From the NCBI GenBank assembly GCA_021805485.1, contig JAJZFF010000070.1, forward strand, positions 1-8,310: a DNA stretch of 8,310 nucleotides, written 5' to 3'. Below are positions 1 through 7,153 of the stretch, piece after piece. The notes below the pieces were generated by a model. That model searched no databases. It had not been told where the DNA came from and worked only from the letters and a program-made list of their open reading frames with translations. This DNA is from Pseudomonadota bacterium. GTDB taxonomy: Bacteria > Pseudomonadota > Alphaproteobacteria > Acetobacterales > Acetobacteraceae. The translations under genes were made by a program, and so were the position numbers. Numbering within the stretch: position 1 is the stretch's first letter; every line of letters begins with the position of its first letter.

Positions 1-329
1 ACGACTACAAGCTGATCGCCTTCATCATCTCGAGCTTCATCGCCGGCATCGCCGGCGGCACCAAAGCGCTGGTGTTCGGCATCGCCACGCTCACCGACGT
101 GCATTTCTCGATGTCGGGCGAGGTGGTGCTGATGGTGCTGCTGGGGGGCCTCGGCACCATTTTCGGTCCCGTCGCGGGCGCCCTCGTGGTGACGGCGATG
201 GAGAACTATCTCGCCCAGTTCGGCGCCTGGGTGACGGTGACGCAGGGCGCGATTTTCGTCGTCTGCGTGCTCGCCTTCCGCCGCGGCATCATCGGCGAGA
301 TCGGCGCGCGGCTGAAGCTGGCGCTCTGA
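1..329 (+). CDS. livM: Branched-chain amino-acid ABC transporter permease, LivM type (3' part)
   Basis: C-terminal 108 residues of an inner-membrane permease, open from the window edge (frame begins at base 3) to TGA at 327-329. The family forms a LivH/LivM heterodimer that moves Leu/Ile/Val or related amides and acids, powered by LivG/LivF with a periplasmic binding protein. Three hydrophobic stretches are visible: one around KLIAFIISSFIAGIAGG, a long one from MSGEVVLMVLLGGLGTIFGP through VAGALVV, and VTQGAIFVVCVLAF near the end. The SGEVVLM...GGLGT..GPV..A block is the classic LivM cytoplasmic-loop/TM signature. The basic tail FRRGI.GE is also typical. Upstream liv genes would lie to the left of the window. 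The gene converges on the Hsp20 gene, with a strong hairpin between them. The substrate cannot be told from this fragment; urea or amide Liv-like systems share the signature. Confidence 0.9.
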   Translation, partial: DYKLIAFIISSFIAGIAGGTKALVFGIATLTDVHFSMSGEVVLMVLLGGLGTIFGPVAGALVVTAMENYLAQFGAWVTVTQGAIFVVCVLAFRRGIIGEIGARLKLAL

Positions 330-338
330 GCGCGGGAT

Positions 339-366
339 ACCCGGACCCCGCAGCGGGGGTCCGGGT
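339..366. terminator. Hairpin between convergent livM and hsp20
   Basis: Perfect 11-bp inverted repeat: ACCCGGACCCC at 339-349 and GGGGTCCGGGT at 356-366, with a 6-nt loop. It starts 10 bases after the livM stop and 11 bases beyond the Hsp20 stop, so it can serve both converging transcripts. There is no T-run on either side. It would be an atypical intrinsic terminator or a 3'-end stabilising/Rho-assisted structure. Confidence 0.6.
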
Positions 367-376
367 GCAGCGCGGC

Positions 377-832
377 TCAGGCCGCTTTCGCGTCCGCGGT
401 GATGGTCTGCGTGCCGCTGGCGATGGCGATGCGGCGCGGCTTCAGGCTCTCCGGCATCACGCGCTTGAGCGCGACATGCAGCAGCCCGTTGCGCATCTCG
501 GCGCCGTCCACGACGATGTGCTCGGCCAGCGCGAAGCGCCGCTCGAACGGCCTGGCATCGATGCCGCGATAGAGCACTTCGCTCTTCGCGCCGCTCTCCG
601 CCTGGCGGCCGGTGACGATGAGGGTGTTCTCCTTCACCGTGATGTCGAGATCCGCCGGCGCGAACCCGGCCACGGCCAGGGTCAGCCGATAGGAATCCTC
701 GGCGGTGCGGGCGATGTCGTAGGGGGGGAAGCCGGCGCCGTTACCCGCTGCCTGGGCGCTGTCGACGAAACGGGCGAGGCGATCGAAGCCGATGGCGCTA
801 CGGAAAAGGGGCGAGAAGTCGATCGTGGTCAT
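377..832 (-). CDS. Hsp20/IbpA-like small heat-shock protein
   Basis: A 151-residue ATP-independent holdase that binds unfolding cytoplasmic proteins in large oligomers. The N-terminus MTTIDFSPLFRSAIGFDRL is the IbpA-type opening. The alpha-crystallin domain spans about residues 36-129: PPYDI, a DLDITVKENTLIVTG strand pair, RGIDARPFERRFALAE (dimerisation loop region) and NGLLHVALKR. The C-terminal anchoring I-x-I motif is IAI in PRRIAIAS, about residues 135-137. Start choice: the ATG at 830-832 has AGGAGG (840-845) seven bases upstream. An in-frame TTG at 854-856 would add eight residues but would lie within the thermometer hairpin, so I reject it. Length is normal for class A bacterial sHsps. 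Regulation looks dual: an RpoH-like promoter at 933-961 and a ROSE-like leader. It is transcribed away from rpmE and converges on livM. Confidence 0.95.
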   Translation of the reverse strand: MTTIDFSPLFRSAIGFDRLARFVDSAQAAGNGAGFPPYDIARTAEDSYRLTLAVAGFAPADLDITVKENTLIVTGRQAESGAKSEVLYRGIDARPFERRFALAEHIVVDGAEMRNGLLHVALKRVMPESLKPRRIAIASGTQTITADAKAA

Positions 833-926
833 CGCGAAACCTCCTGAAACGAGCAAGGTCCTGGTTGGGTCGCCGGATGGGCCGACCCAGGGTCGTCGCC
901 CGGGGCCCCTGAGGGCGCCCCGGACG
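833..926 (-). promoter_or_regulatory. Candidate ROSE-type RNA thermometer in the hsp20 leader
   Basis: Predicted leader of about 94 nt with three hairpins read on the minus strand. The 5' one (902-921) pairs GGGGC with GCCCC and CCC with GGG around a short loop. The middle one (867-888) pairs GGGUCG with CGACCC. The 3' one holds the ribosome site: ACCUUGCU (859-852) faces AGGAGGU (845-839) across a 6-nt CGUUUC loop. Its pairs are A-U, C-G, C-G, U-A, U-G, an unpaired G, C-G and U-A. ROSE elements of alphaproteobacterial and enterobacterial small heat-shock genes are defined by a U(U/C)GCU segment opposite the Shine-Dalgarno sequence, with an irregular G that makes the helix melt on warming. 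UUGCU is present exactly there. Structure was worked out by hand, not by folding software. Confidence 0.72.
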
Positions 927-932
927 CAACCG

Positions 933-961
933 ACATAGCGAGCGCCGCCTCCGGCTTCAAG
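933..961 (-). promoter_or_regulatory. RpoH-like heat-shock promoter for hsp20
   Basis: On the minus strand CTTGAA (961-956) is followed by exactly 17 bases and CTATGT (938-933). This fits the alphaproteobacterial sigma-32 pattern CTTG-N17/18-CYTATNT closely, and also loosely a sigma-70 promoter. The predicted start is near 926-927, giving a leader of about 94 nt, a usual size for a ROSE-controlled gene. The -35 lies in the loop of the hairpin at 942-970. Confidence 0.6.
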
Positions 962-970
962 AGGCGGCGC
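942..970 (-). terminator. Hairpin downstream of rpmE (candidate terminator)
   Basis: Perfect 9-bp inverted repeat: GCGCCGCCT at 942-950 and AGGCGGCGC at 962-970, with an 11-nt loop. It begins 37 bases past the rpmE stop. It is G+C-rich without a following U-run, so termination strength is uncertain. The loop contains the CTTGAA -35 element of the hsp20 promoter. Confidence 0.5.
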
Positions 971-1006
971 CGTGCTCGGATGGAGGTTCGGAAGAGGGGT
1001 CGGCGG

Positions 1007-1234
1007 CTATTTCCGGCGGGCGCCGATGCCGGCGAACCGCTTGTTGAATTTCGCCACCTGGCCGCCGGTATCGATCAGACGATGCTGGCCGGTCCATGCC
1101 GGATGGGATTTCGGGTCGATGTCGAGGCGCAGCGTTTCGCCCGGCTTGCCGTAGCAGGAGCGGGTCTTGAACTCCGTGCCGTCGGTCATGACGATCACGA
1201 TCTCGTGGTAGTCGGGGTGGATGCCGGGCTTCAT
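1007..1234 (-). CDS. rpmE: 50S ribosomal protein L31
   Basis: A 75-residue large-subunit protein that bridges the 50S central protuberance and the 30S head. The start [12 protein letters not shown] is characteristic, as are [23 protein letters not shown] and [11 protein letters not shown] near the end. The ATG at 1232-1234 has AGGAG (1242-1246) seven bases upstream; the frame is open further up but without L31 similarity. The zinc-binding CxxC pairs of the C+ form are absent and only one Cys remains (RSCYG). This is therefore the zinc-independent (C-) form usual in alphaproteobacteria. It ends with TAG at 1007-1009. It stands alone between the LTxxQ protein gene and hsp20, each gap carrying a hairpin. 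Confidence 0.96.
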   Translation of the reverse strand: MKPGIHPDYHEIVIVMTDGTEFKTRSCYGKPGETLRLDIDPKSHPAWTGQHRLIDTGGQVAKFNKRFAGIGARRK

Positions 1235-1294
1235 GGTGCTGCTCCTGCTGGCTCCGCCGATGCCGACCGGCGGGCGAAAGGGGTCGGAGCGGCG

Positions 1295-1324
1295 CGTATA
1301 GCGCCCGTTCCCCCGCCCGGGCAA
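1295..1324 (-). promoter_or_regulatory. Possible rpmE promoter
   Basis: On the minus strand TTGCCC (1324-1319), 18 bases, then TATACG (1300-1295), about 60 bases before the rpmE start. The -10 sits in the centre of a small inverted repeat, GGCGC-N5-GCGCC at 1291-1305, which could be an operator or a 5' hairpin. The -35 lies in the loop of the 1310-1333 hairpin. The match to consensus is only moderate. Confidence 0.35.
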
Positions 1325-1333
1325 GGGCGGGGG
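1310..1333 (-). terminator. Hairpin downstream of the LTxxQ gene (candidate terminator)
   Basis: Perfect 9-bp G+C stem: CCCCCGCCC at 1310-1318 and GGGCGGGGG at 1325-1333, with a 6-nt loop, 32 bases past the stop of the LTxxQ gene. No U-run follows on the minus strand. Confidence 0.5.
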
Positions 1334-1365
1334 GCCGAAGCGGGACGATCGGTGCCGGGTCGCGC

Positions 1366-1887
1366 TCAGCTATGCGGCACCTGGCGGTTCATGCCGCTGC
1401 GATCGCGGTAGCGGAACAGCCGGTCGGCGGTCTGCTTCTGCTGCGGCGACAGGCTCTCGTAGAGCTCCCCGAAGGCCGGCACCAGCCGCTGCAGGTCTTC
1501 GGCATGGGCCTGCACGATGCGCTGGTAGGAGCGCATGCTGTCGACCGCGGACATGGTGTCGAAGCTCTTGGCGCGCTCCTGATAGAGCGAGTCCATGTGG
1601 TCGGCGTTGGCGCGCATGACGCTGGCGAAGGCGTCCCAGCGCTGGGCCTGGTCCGGGGTGATCCTGAGATCGTCGTGAAGCCGCTTGATCTGGTTCTCGA
1701 CGCGGGCGCGCGCCTGCGCCGGTGTCTCGGGCGCGCTGGGCCTCTGGGTCTGCGGCGTCGGCGAGTAGGGCTGCGCGGCGGCGGGGAGGGCGATCGGGAG
1801 AGCCAGGGGGAGAGCCAGGATCACCGGGGCGGCCAGCCTGGCGAGGAGCAGCGGCGAGGCACGGCGGGCTGTGGCACGATCAGGCAT
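1366..1887 (-). CDS. Exported Spy/CpxP-like LTxxQ-motif protein
   Basis: A 173-residue predicted periplasmic protein. Residues 1-38 form a signal peptide: basic start with RR, long hydrophobic run [18 protein letters not shown], and likely cleavage after PAAA before QPYSP. A Pro/Gln/Thr-rich linker follows, to about residue 57. The rest is strongly helical and charged, with two LTxxQ-type motifs: ITPDQ at 76-80 and LSPQQ at 146-150. These motifs define the Spy/CpxP/ZraP family, whose members are ATP-independent periplasmic chaperones or envelope-stress modulators; this assignment is by motif and layout only. The ATG at 1885-1887 has an AGGAAGGA site six bases upstream. It lies 55 bp after the flavoenzyme gene on the same strand and may be co-transcribed with it. 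No metal-binding His cluster of the ZraP kind is visible. Confidence 0.82.
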   Translation of the reverse strand: MPDRATARRASPLLLARLAAPVILALPLALPIALPAAAQPYSPTPQTQRPSAPETPAQARARVENQIKRLHDDLRITPDQAQRWDAFASVMRANADHMDSLYQERAKSFDTMSAVDSMRSYQRIVQAHAEDLQRLVPAFGELYESLSPQQKQTADRLFRYRDRSGMNRQVPHS

Positions 1888-1942
1888 GGTCTGTCCTTCC
1901 TCTTGATCGGTCGGGGTGGGAACGGCGACGCGAACCGCGGTA

Positions 1943-3818
<1,876 letters not shown>

Positions 3819-3891
3819 CGCATCCCGGCGTTGTCCGACCCCACATGATCCAGAAACGGCAAAGTCGCGCGCCGAAGCCCCCGCCAGCGCG

Positions 3892-4158
3892 TCAGTCGTC
3901 GCCGCCGCGCCGGCCATAGTAGCCATACCCCGGCGCACCGTAGTAGGCCGGGGCCGGCGCGTAATACGGATATGGCTGATAATAAGGATACGGCGGGGGT
4001 GCCACATAGGTCGGCGCTTGCGGCGCCGGCGCCGGCGCCTGGATCACGATCGGCGGTGGTTGGTAATAGGCATGCCGGTAATAGTCGTCGTGATCGCAGC
4101 CGGATACGCCGATCGTGGTCAATCCCAATATTGCAAGAGGTGTGAAGCGGCCGCTCAT
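3892..4158 (-). CDS. Tyr/Pro-rich small lipoprotein of unknown function
   Basis: An 88-residue protein with a lipoprotein signal peptide: MSGRFTPLAILGLTTIGVSGC, lipobox VSGC, lipidated Cys21. The +2 residue is Asp, which in Enterobacteria favours inner-membrane retention. The mature part is 68 residues with about 16 Tyr and 16 Pro in repeated YY, PY and APAP units, ending GYGYYGRRGGDD. It is likely disordered and extended, perhaps a cell-wall- or surface-contacting tether. Similar short Y/P-rich lipoproteins occur in Acetobacteraceae and other Proteobacteria, but I know no assigned function. The ATG at 4156-4158 has GGAG seven bases upstream. Base composition is clearly more A+T-rich than its neighbours, partly because of Tyr codons. 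It converges with the PaiB-like gene; the 73-bp gap between them shows no strong hairpin. Confidence 0.75.
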   Translation of the reverse strand: MSGRFTPLAILGLTTIGVSGCDHDDYYRHAYYQPPPIVIQAPAPAPQAPTYVAPPPYPYYQPYPYYAPAPAYYGAPGYGYYGRRGGDD

Positions 4159-4279
4159 GGATCTTCTCCCACAATAACTGTAGAACACTTCCTAATAAGT
4201 CCGCCAATTATGGCGAACCTGGCAGCGTTCAGTCGTCCTGACCTCCGTATTCACGTTCATGTTTTTGCCACATAACGGG

Positions 4280-4299
4280 CGATGATGCCGCTATCATCG
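4280..4299. promoter_or_regulatory. Palindrome CGATGAT-N6-ATCATCG (candidate operator)
   Basis: Perfect 7-bp arms at 4280-4286 and 4293-4299 with a 6-bp spacer, 122 bp upstream of the lipoprotein start. It resembles a dimeric regulator site more than a terminator, as no U-run follows and the arms are not G+C-rich. Confidence 0.35.
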
Positions 4300-4427
4300 A
4301 CCTCACGACCTCTCGCCAGGAAGTCCGGCACATGAGCGATCGTTCATGGCGCGTCAGGAATGGCAGCGCGCGCCGCGGACGCTGTCCGGCCGGCTTGCCG
4401 CGCCGCCGCGTGCCGACCGTCCTGGGC

Positions 4428-4448
4428 GACGCCTGATGGTTCGGCGTC
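4428..4448 (-). terminator. Hairpin just past the DUF2501 gene
   Basis: GACGCC (4428-4433) and GGCGTC (4443-4448) form a 6-bp perfect stem with a 9-nt loop, beginning two bases after the stop codon on the minus strand. It is short and has no U-run; termination is plausible but weakly supported. Confidence 0.3.
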
Positions 4449-4450
4449 CC

Positions 4451-4948
4451 TCAGAGCAAGGATTTGGCGTGCTGCAGCACGAGGTCGCAAACCTTCTGGG
4501 TGATCTGCGCCTTGAGACCGCCGCCGCCGAGGCCGAAATTCTGGCCCTGGCCGGTCTGCAGCAGCCCGTTGCTGCCGGCCTTGAACTGACTGTCGGAGGC
4601 GGCGCCCGGCGCCTTGCCGAGCAGCGAATCCTTGACCGAGGCCGCGCCACCGCCAAGGTAGTTGTTCTGGATGCAGTACTGGATCAGCCCGGCGAGATTG
4701 GTCGGGCTCGCCTTGTCCACCGATGGCAGCGCCGCCCCGAGCCCTCCGAGCGCGCCGCCACCCTGTGCCGCGCCCATACCCTGGGCTGCGCCACCGGCCT
4801 GCCCCGCGCCAACCGCATTCTCCAGCTGGTTGAGCAACTGCGCCTGTGCCGCCGCGGGCAGCAGCGCCGCGCCGGCGCCGCCGATGGCCAGCGCAACGGT
4901 GCTCCGCCGGATGAAGGCAGCCGCCTGGTGGTGGTGAAAGCCGCGCAT
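4451..4948 (-). CDS. DUF2501 (YjjA-like) exported protein
   Basis: A 165-residue predicted periplasmic protein. The signal peptide covers about residues 1-35: RRSTVALAIGGAGAALLPAAAQA, cleavage before QLLN. A Gly/Ala-rich low-complexity stretch (QAGGAAQGMGAAQGGGALGG) follows. The C-terminal domain carries the blocks I associate with DUF2501/E. coli YjjA: GLIQYCIQNNYLGG, VKDSLLGK, GLLQTGQGQNF and KVCDLVLQHAKSLL. The Cys in QYCI and in KVCD are the only two after the signal and could form a disulfide. Function is unknown in the family. Start choice: AAGGAG (4956-4961) is one base before the ATG at 4952-4954 but seven bases before the in-frame ATG at 4946-4948, so the second is preferred. The next gene upstream on the same strand is 118 bp away. 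Confidence 0.85.
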   Translation of the reverse strand: MRGFHHHQAAAFIRRSTVALAIGGAGAALLPAAAQAQLLNQLENAVGAGQAGGAAQGMGAAQGGGALGGLGAALPSVDKASPTNLAGLIQYCIQNNYLGGGAASVKDSLLGKAPGAASDSQFKAGSNGLLQTGQGQNFGLGGGGLKAQITQKVCDLVLQHAKSLL

Positions 4949-5005
4949 GTCCATGCTCCTTCCGATGCCAGGAGCCGCCGCCCTGTTGGCCGGACCGGCG
5001 GTCTC

Positions 5006-5026
5006 CGCTGCGGTACGGCGGCAGCG
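5006..5026 (-). terminator. Weak hairpin between the 198-aa gene and DUF2501
   Basis: CGCTGC (5006-5011) and GCAGCG (5021-5026) give a 6-bp stem with a 9-nt loop, about 40 bases past the stop of the 198-aa gene. No U-run. It may be chance in such G+C-rich sequence. Confidence 0.2.
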
Positions 5027-5066
5027 TAGGCCCGCCCCGGCCCTCGGCGCCAGAGCCGGCGCGGCT

Positions 5067-5663
5067 TCAATATTTCGTGCAGGGCGCGTCGGCCTGCCGG
5101 ACATGCCGCCCGGTCAGCGCGTCGATCGTCTGGTCGACGCAGCTTCCGTCCGAGCGCTGGATGCGCCGCGTCACCAGCGTTCCGCTTTGCCGCACGTCGA
5201 TCACGCGGGTCGAATACGGTTCCTCGGTGGATTTGGGCGGCGTCTGGGCGAAGGCCTCGGCGAGGAGGCTGCGCTGCGCGGTGTGGCTGAACAGCTCCGC
5301 CGTGATGATCCAGGTCGAGACCGCCTGGCCGGCGCCGGGCGGCGGGGTCAGGGTCAGCAGGATGTCCCCGGAGGGGCAGGTGAGCAGATCGATGCCGTAG
5401 CGGGTCTCCGCCTTGGGTCTGACGTGATCGATCCCGGTCAGACAGTCGGCATTCCTGCGCCAGGCATCGAGCTGCTTCTCCGCCCCGCCGACGTCGGCGA
5501 AGGGCGAAAGCCCCAGCTGCACGGCCGACACCCAGTGGAAATACTGGGGCACCGCGCCCAGGATGGCGATGAACAAGGCGGGGTACATCAGAACCCACTG
5601 CCACCATCGCGCCGGCCGCGACCCATCGGCGTGCGCCGCAGGTGATTTTTTCGCTTCGGGCAT
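5067..5663 (-). CDS. Hypothetical single-pass membrane protein with four cysteines
   Basis: A 198-residue protein I do not recognise. Residues 1-18 are hydrophilic and basic (KK, R, R). Residues 20-45 form one Trp/aromatic-rich transmembrane segment, WWQWVLMYPALFIAILGAVP followed by QYFHWV. By the positive-inside rule the remaining ~150 residues lie in the periplasm. That domain has exactly four Cys (74, 96, 175, 195), compatible with two disulfides. Its second half reads like strands (STWIITAELF, YSTRVIDVRQSGTLVTRRIQR). The start ATG at 5661-5663 has only a weak GGGAAAG site, and no convincing promoter is visible in the 118-bp gap to rnd. Codon use matches the neighbours, so it looks native. 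It could be part of a lineage-specific envelope pair with the downstream DUF2501 gene. Confidence 0.75.
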   Translation of the reverse strand: MPEAKKSPAAHADGSRPARWWQWVLMYPALFIAILGAVPQYFHWVSAVQLGLSPFADVGGAEKQLDAWRRNADCLTGIDHVRPKAETRYGIDLLTCPSGDILLTLTPPPGAGQAVSTWIITAELFSHTAQRSLLAEAFAQTPPKSTEEPYSTRVIDVRQSGTLVTRRIQRSDGSCVDQTIDALTGRHVRQADAPCTKY

Positions 5664-5781
5664 GGCGCTTTCCCATCGTCGCCGCGCCGCGCTTCGCCGG
5701 TGGATCGGGCGCGCTGGCCGATTAAGATCGCCTTTGTAACATCCGCCGCGCCCGACGGGGAGGGGATGCTTCGCCGCCGGT

Positions 5782-6966
5782 TCAGCCCAGCCGCAGCAGC
5801 TTGATCCGCTTGCCCTCGGTGGAGAGCGCGATGCGGCCGGCCTTCAGCGCCAGCGCGTCGGCGCCGAACAGGTCGTGCCGCCAGCCGTGCAATGGCGGGA
5901 TGTCCGGCTGCTCCTCCGCGGCGAGCCGATCGAGGTCCTCGGATGAGGCGACCAGCTTCGGGGCGACGTGGTGCTGCTCGCATTTCGCCGCCAGCAGCAC
6001 CTTCAGCAGTGCGACCAGGGCGGGCGAGGGGCGGGCGCCCTCCCGCGCGCGCGGGAGCTCCGGCAGATCCTCCTCCGGCAGGGCGGCGGCGGCGGCGATC
6101 ACGGCCAGCAGCGCCGCTCCCTGCTTACCCTCGGCGAAGCCGCGGCCGACGCCGCGGGCGCGGAGCAGGTCCTCGGCCGTCCGCGGCGCGGTGGCGGCGA
6201 TCTCCAGCAGCGTCTCGTCCTTGAGCAGGCGCTGGCGGGGAATGTTGATGCGCTGCGCCTCGCGCTCGCGCCAGGCGGCGATGGCGCGCAGCGTGCCGAG
6301 AAAGCGGCGGTTGTTGCTGCGCGCGCGCAGCCGCTCCCAGGCGGTCTCCGGGTCCACCCGGTAGGTCGCCGGCTCGGCCAGCGCGTCCATCTCCTCGGCC
6401 ACCCAGGCGCCGCGGCCCTCCTTCACCAGCCGCGCCATCAACTGCTCATAGACGCCGCGCAGATGGGTGACGTCGGCGGCGGCGTAGGCGATCTGGGCCG
6501 GCGAGAGCGGGCGGGCGGACCAATCGGAAAAGCGGTGGGCCTTGTCGATATGCCCGCCGGTGAGGGCGGCGACCAGCGTATCGTAGCCGGCCTGGTCGCC
6601 GAAGCCGCCGACCATCGCCGCGACCTGGGTATCGAACAGCGGCTTCGGCACGGCGTCGAACAGCAGCAGGAAAATCTCCACGTCCTGGCGCGCGGCGTGG
6701 AAGACCTTGGTCACCGCCGGATCGTCGAGCAAGGCGCCGAGCGGGGCCAGATCGATGCCGGGGGCCAGCGCGTCCACCACGACGACCTCGGCGGTGCCGG
6801 CGAGCTGGACCACGCAGAGTTCCGGCCAATAGGTGCGTTCGCGCATGAACTCGGTGTCGACGGTGACGAACGCCTCCCGCCGCAGTCGCGCGCAAACCGC
6901 GTCCAGCGCATCGGTGGTGGTGATGAGTTCGGGCGGGGGAAAGTCGGCACGGGCGGGGCGCGGCAT
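5782..6966 (-). CDS. rnd: Ribonuclease D
   Basis: A 394-residue DEDDy 3'-to-5' exoribonuclease that trims tRNA precursors and other structured-RNA 3' ends. The exonuclease domain covers about residues 12-180. Exo I is [23 protein letters not shown], with Asp37/Glu39. Exo II is [12 protein letters not shown], with Asp95. Exo III is [10 protein letters not shown], with Tyr161/Asp165, so all four metal-binding acids and the Tyr are present. HRDC-like helical domains follow: first [38 protein letters not shown], then a C-terminal one with [24 protein letters not shown]. The length equals E. coli RNase D plus a few residues. The ATG at 6964-6966 has AAGGA seven bases upstream; longer in-frame extensions run into the intergenic repeats and are rejected. 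It is divergent from aspS. Confidence 0.96.
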   Translation of the reverse strand: MPRPARADFPPPELITTTDALDAVCARLRREAFVTVDTEFMRERTYWPELCVVQLAGTAEVVVVDALAPGIDLAPLGALLDDPAVTKVFHAARQDVEIFLLLFDAVPKPLFDTQVAAMVGGFGDQAGYDTLVAALTGGHIDKAHRFSDWSARPLSPAQIAYAAADVTHLRGVYEQLMARLVKEGRGAWVAEEMDALAEPATYRVDPETAWERLRARSNNRRFLGTLRAIAAWREREAQRINIPRQRLLKDETLLEIAATAPRTAEDLLRARGVGRGFAEGKQGAALLAVIAAAAALPEEDLPELPRAREGARPSPALVALLKVLLAAKCEQHHVAPKLVASSEDLDRLAAEEQPDIPPLHGWRHDLFGADALALKAGRIALSTEGKRIKLLRLG

Positions 6967-6997
6967 GGGTTTGTCCTTACACCGGCCCATGGCGTGG

Positions 6998-7112
6998 CGG
7001 AAGCGCGCCCGGGGAAACAAAAGTCGGAAGCGCGCCCGGGGCGACAAACTTGACAGTGGCGCGCCCGCTCGCTTGTGTGCCCGGCGCTTCTGTGCCCGGC
7101 GCCCGCTTCCGG
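6998..7112. repeat. Tandem repeats in inverted arrangement between rnd and aspS
   Basis: Two tandem 27-bp units, 6998-7024 and 7025-7051, share an identical 17-bp core (CGGAAGCGCGCCCGGGG) and match at 23 of 27 positions. Two shorter tandem units follow, 7076-7090 and 7091-7105, both starting TGTGCCCGGCGC with a 15-bp period. The right-hand units resemble the reverse complement of the left-hand ones. Examples: CGGAAGCG (6998-7005) pairs with CGCTTCCG (7104-7111), GAAGCGC (7027-7033) with GCGCTTC (7084-7090), and ACAA (7044-7047) with TTGT (7073-7076). The cluster is thus a large imperfect palindrome centred near 7060 that could extrude or fold as RNA. Confidence 0.75.
7050..7078 (+). promoter_or_regulatory. 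Candidate aspS promoter
   Basis: A consensus -35 TTGACA (7050-7055) is followed by 17 bases and a poor -10, TTGTGT (7073-7078). Alphaproteobacterial promoters often combine a strong -35 with a weak -10. It lies in the centre of the inverted repeat cluster and would give a leader of about 70 nt. Confidence 0.4.
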
Positions 7113-7153
7113 CCGGCGCCCAGTGGGCACGACCCCCGAGCAGGAACCCGCCG

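Larger units (their letters stand above)
4159..4450. other. 292-bp A+T-richer gap upstream of the lipoprotein gene
   Basis: From 4161 to 4280 the G+C content is about 48% by hand count, against roughly 70% elsewhere. The gap holds two palindromes. One is CGCCA-N4-TGGCG at 4202-4215; the other is CGATGAT-N6-ATCATCG at 4280-4299. A weak promoter for the lipoprotein could be TTGGCG-N17-TCTACA on the minus strand, just upstream of its start. On the plus strand a 34-codon frame (4332-4436) has a Shine-Dalgarno-like AGGAAG. The right end holds a hairpin just past the DUF2501 stop. No RNA gene is recognised. Confidence 0.5.

Noticed and set aside
833..856. Upstream TTG start for hsp20 giving eight extra residues
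   Set aside because: It lies inside the SD-sequestering hairpin and has no SD of its own, while the ATG at 830-832 has AGGAGG at ideal spacing.
6967..7047. N-terminal extension of RNase D with PRARFR repeats
   Set aside because: The repeated residues come from the intergenic 27-bp DNA repeats; the ATG at 6964-6966 has a proper SD.
5968..7053. 361-codon open frame on the plus strand opposite rnd
   Set aside because: Antisense to RNase D, which has intact catalytic motifs; the translation is Gly/Arg/Gln-rich without family features.
6998..7112. CRISPR-like array between rnd and aspS
   Set aside because: Units are directly adjacent with no unique spacers, only two per orientation, and no cas genes are near.
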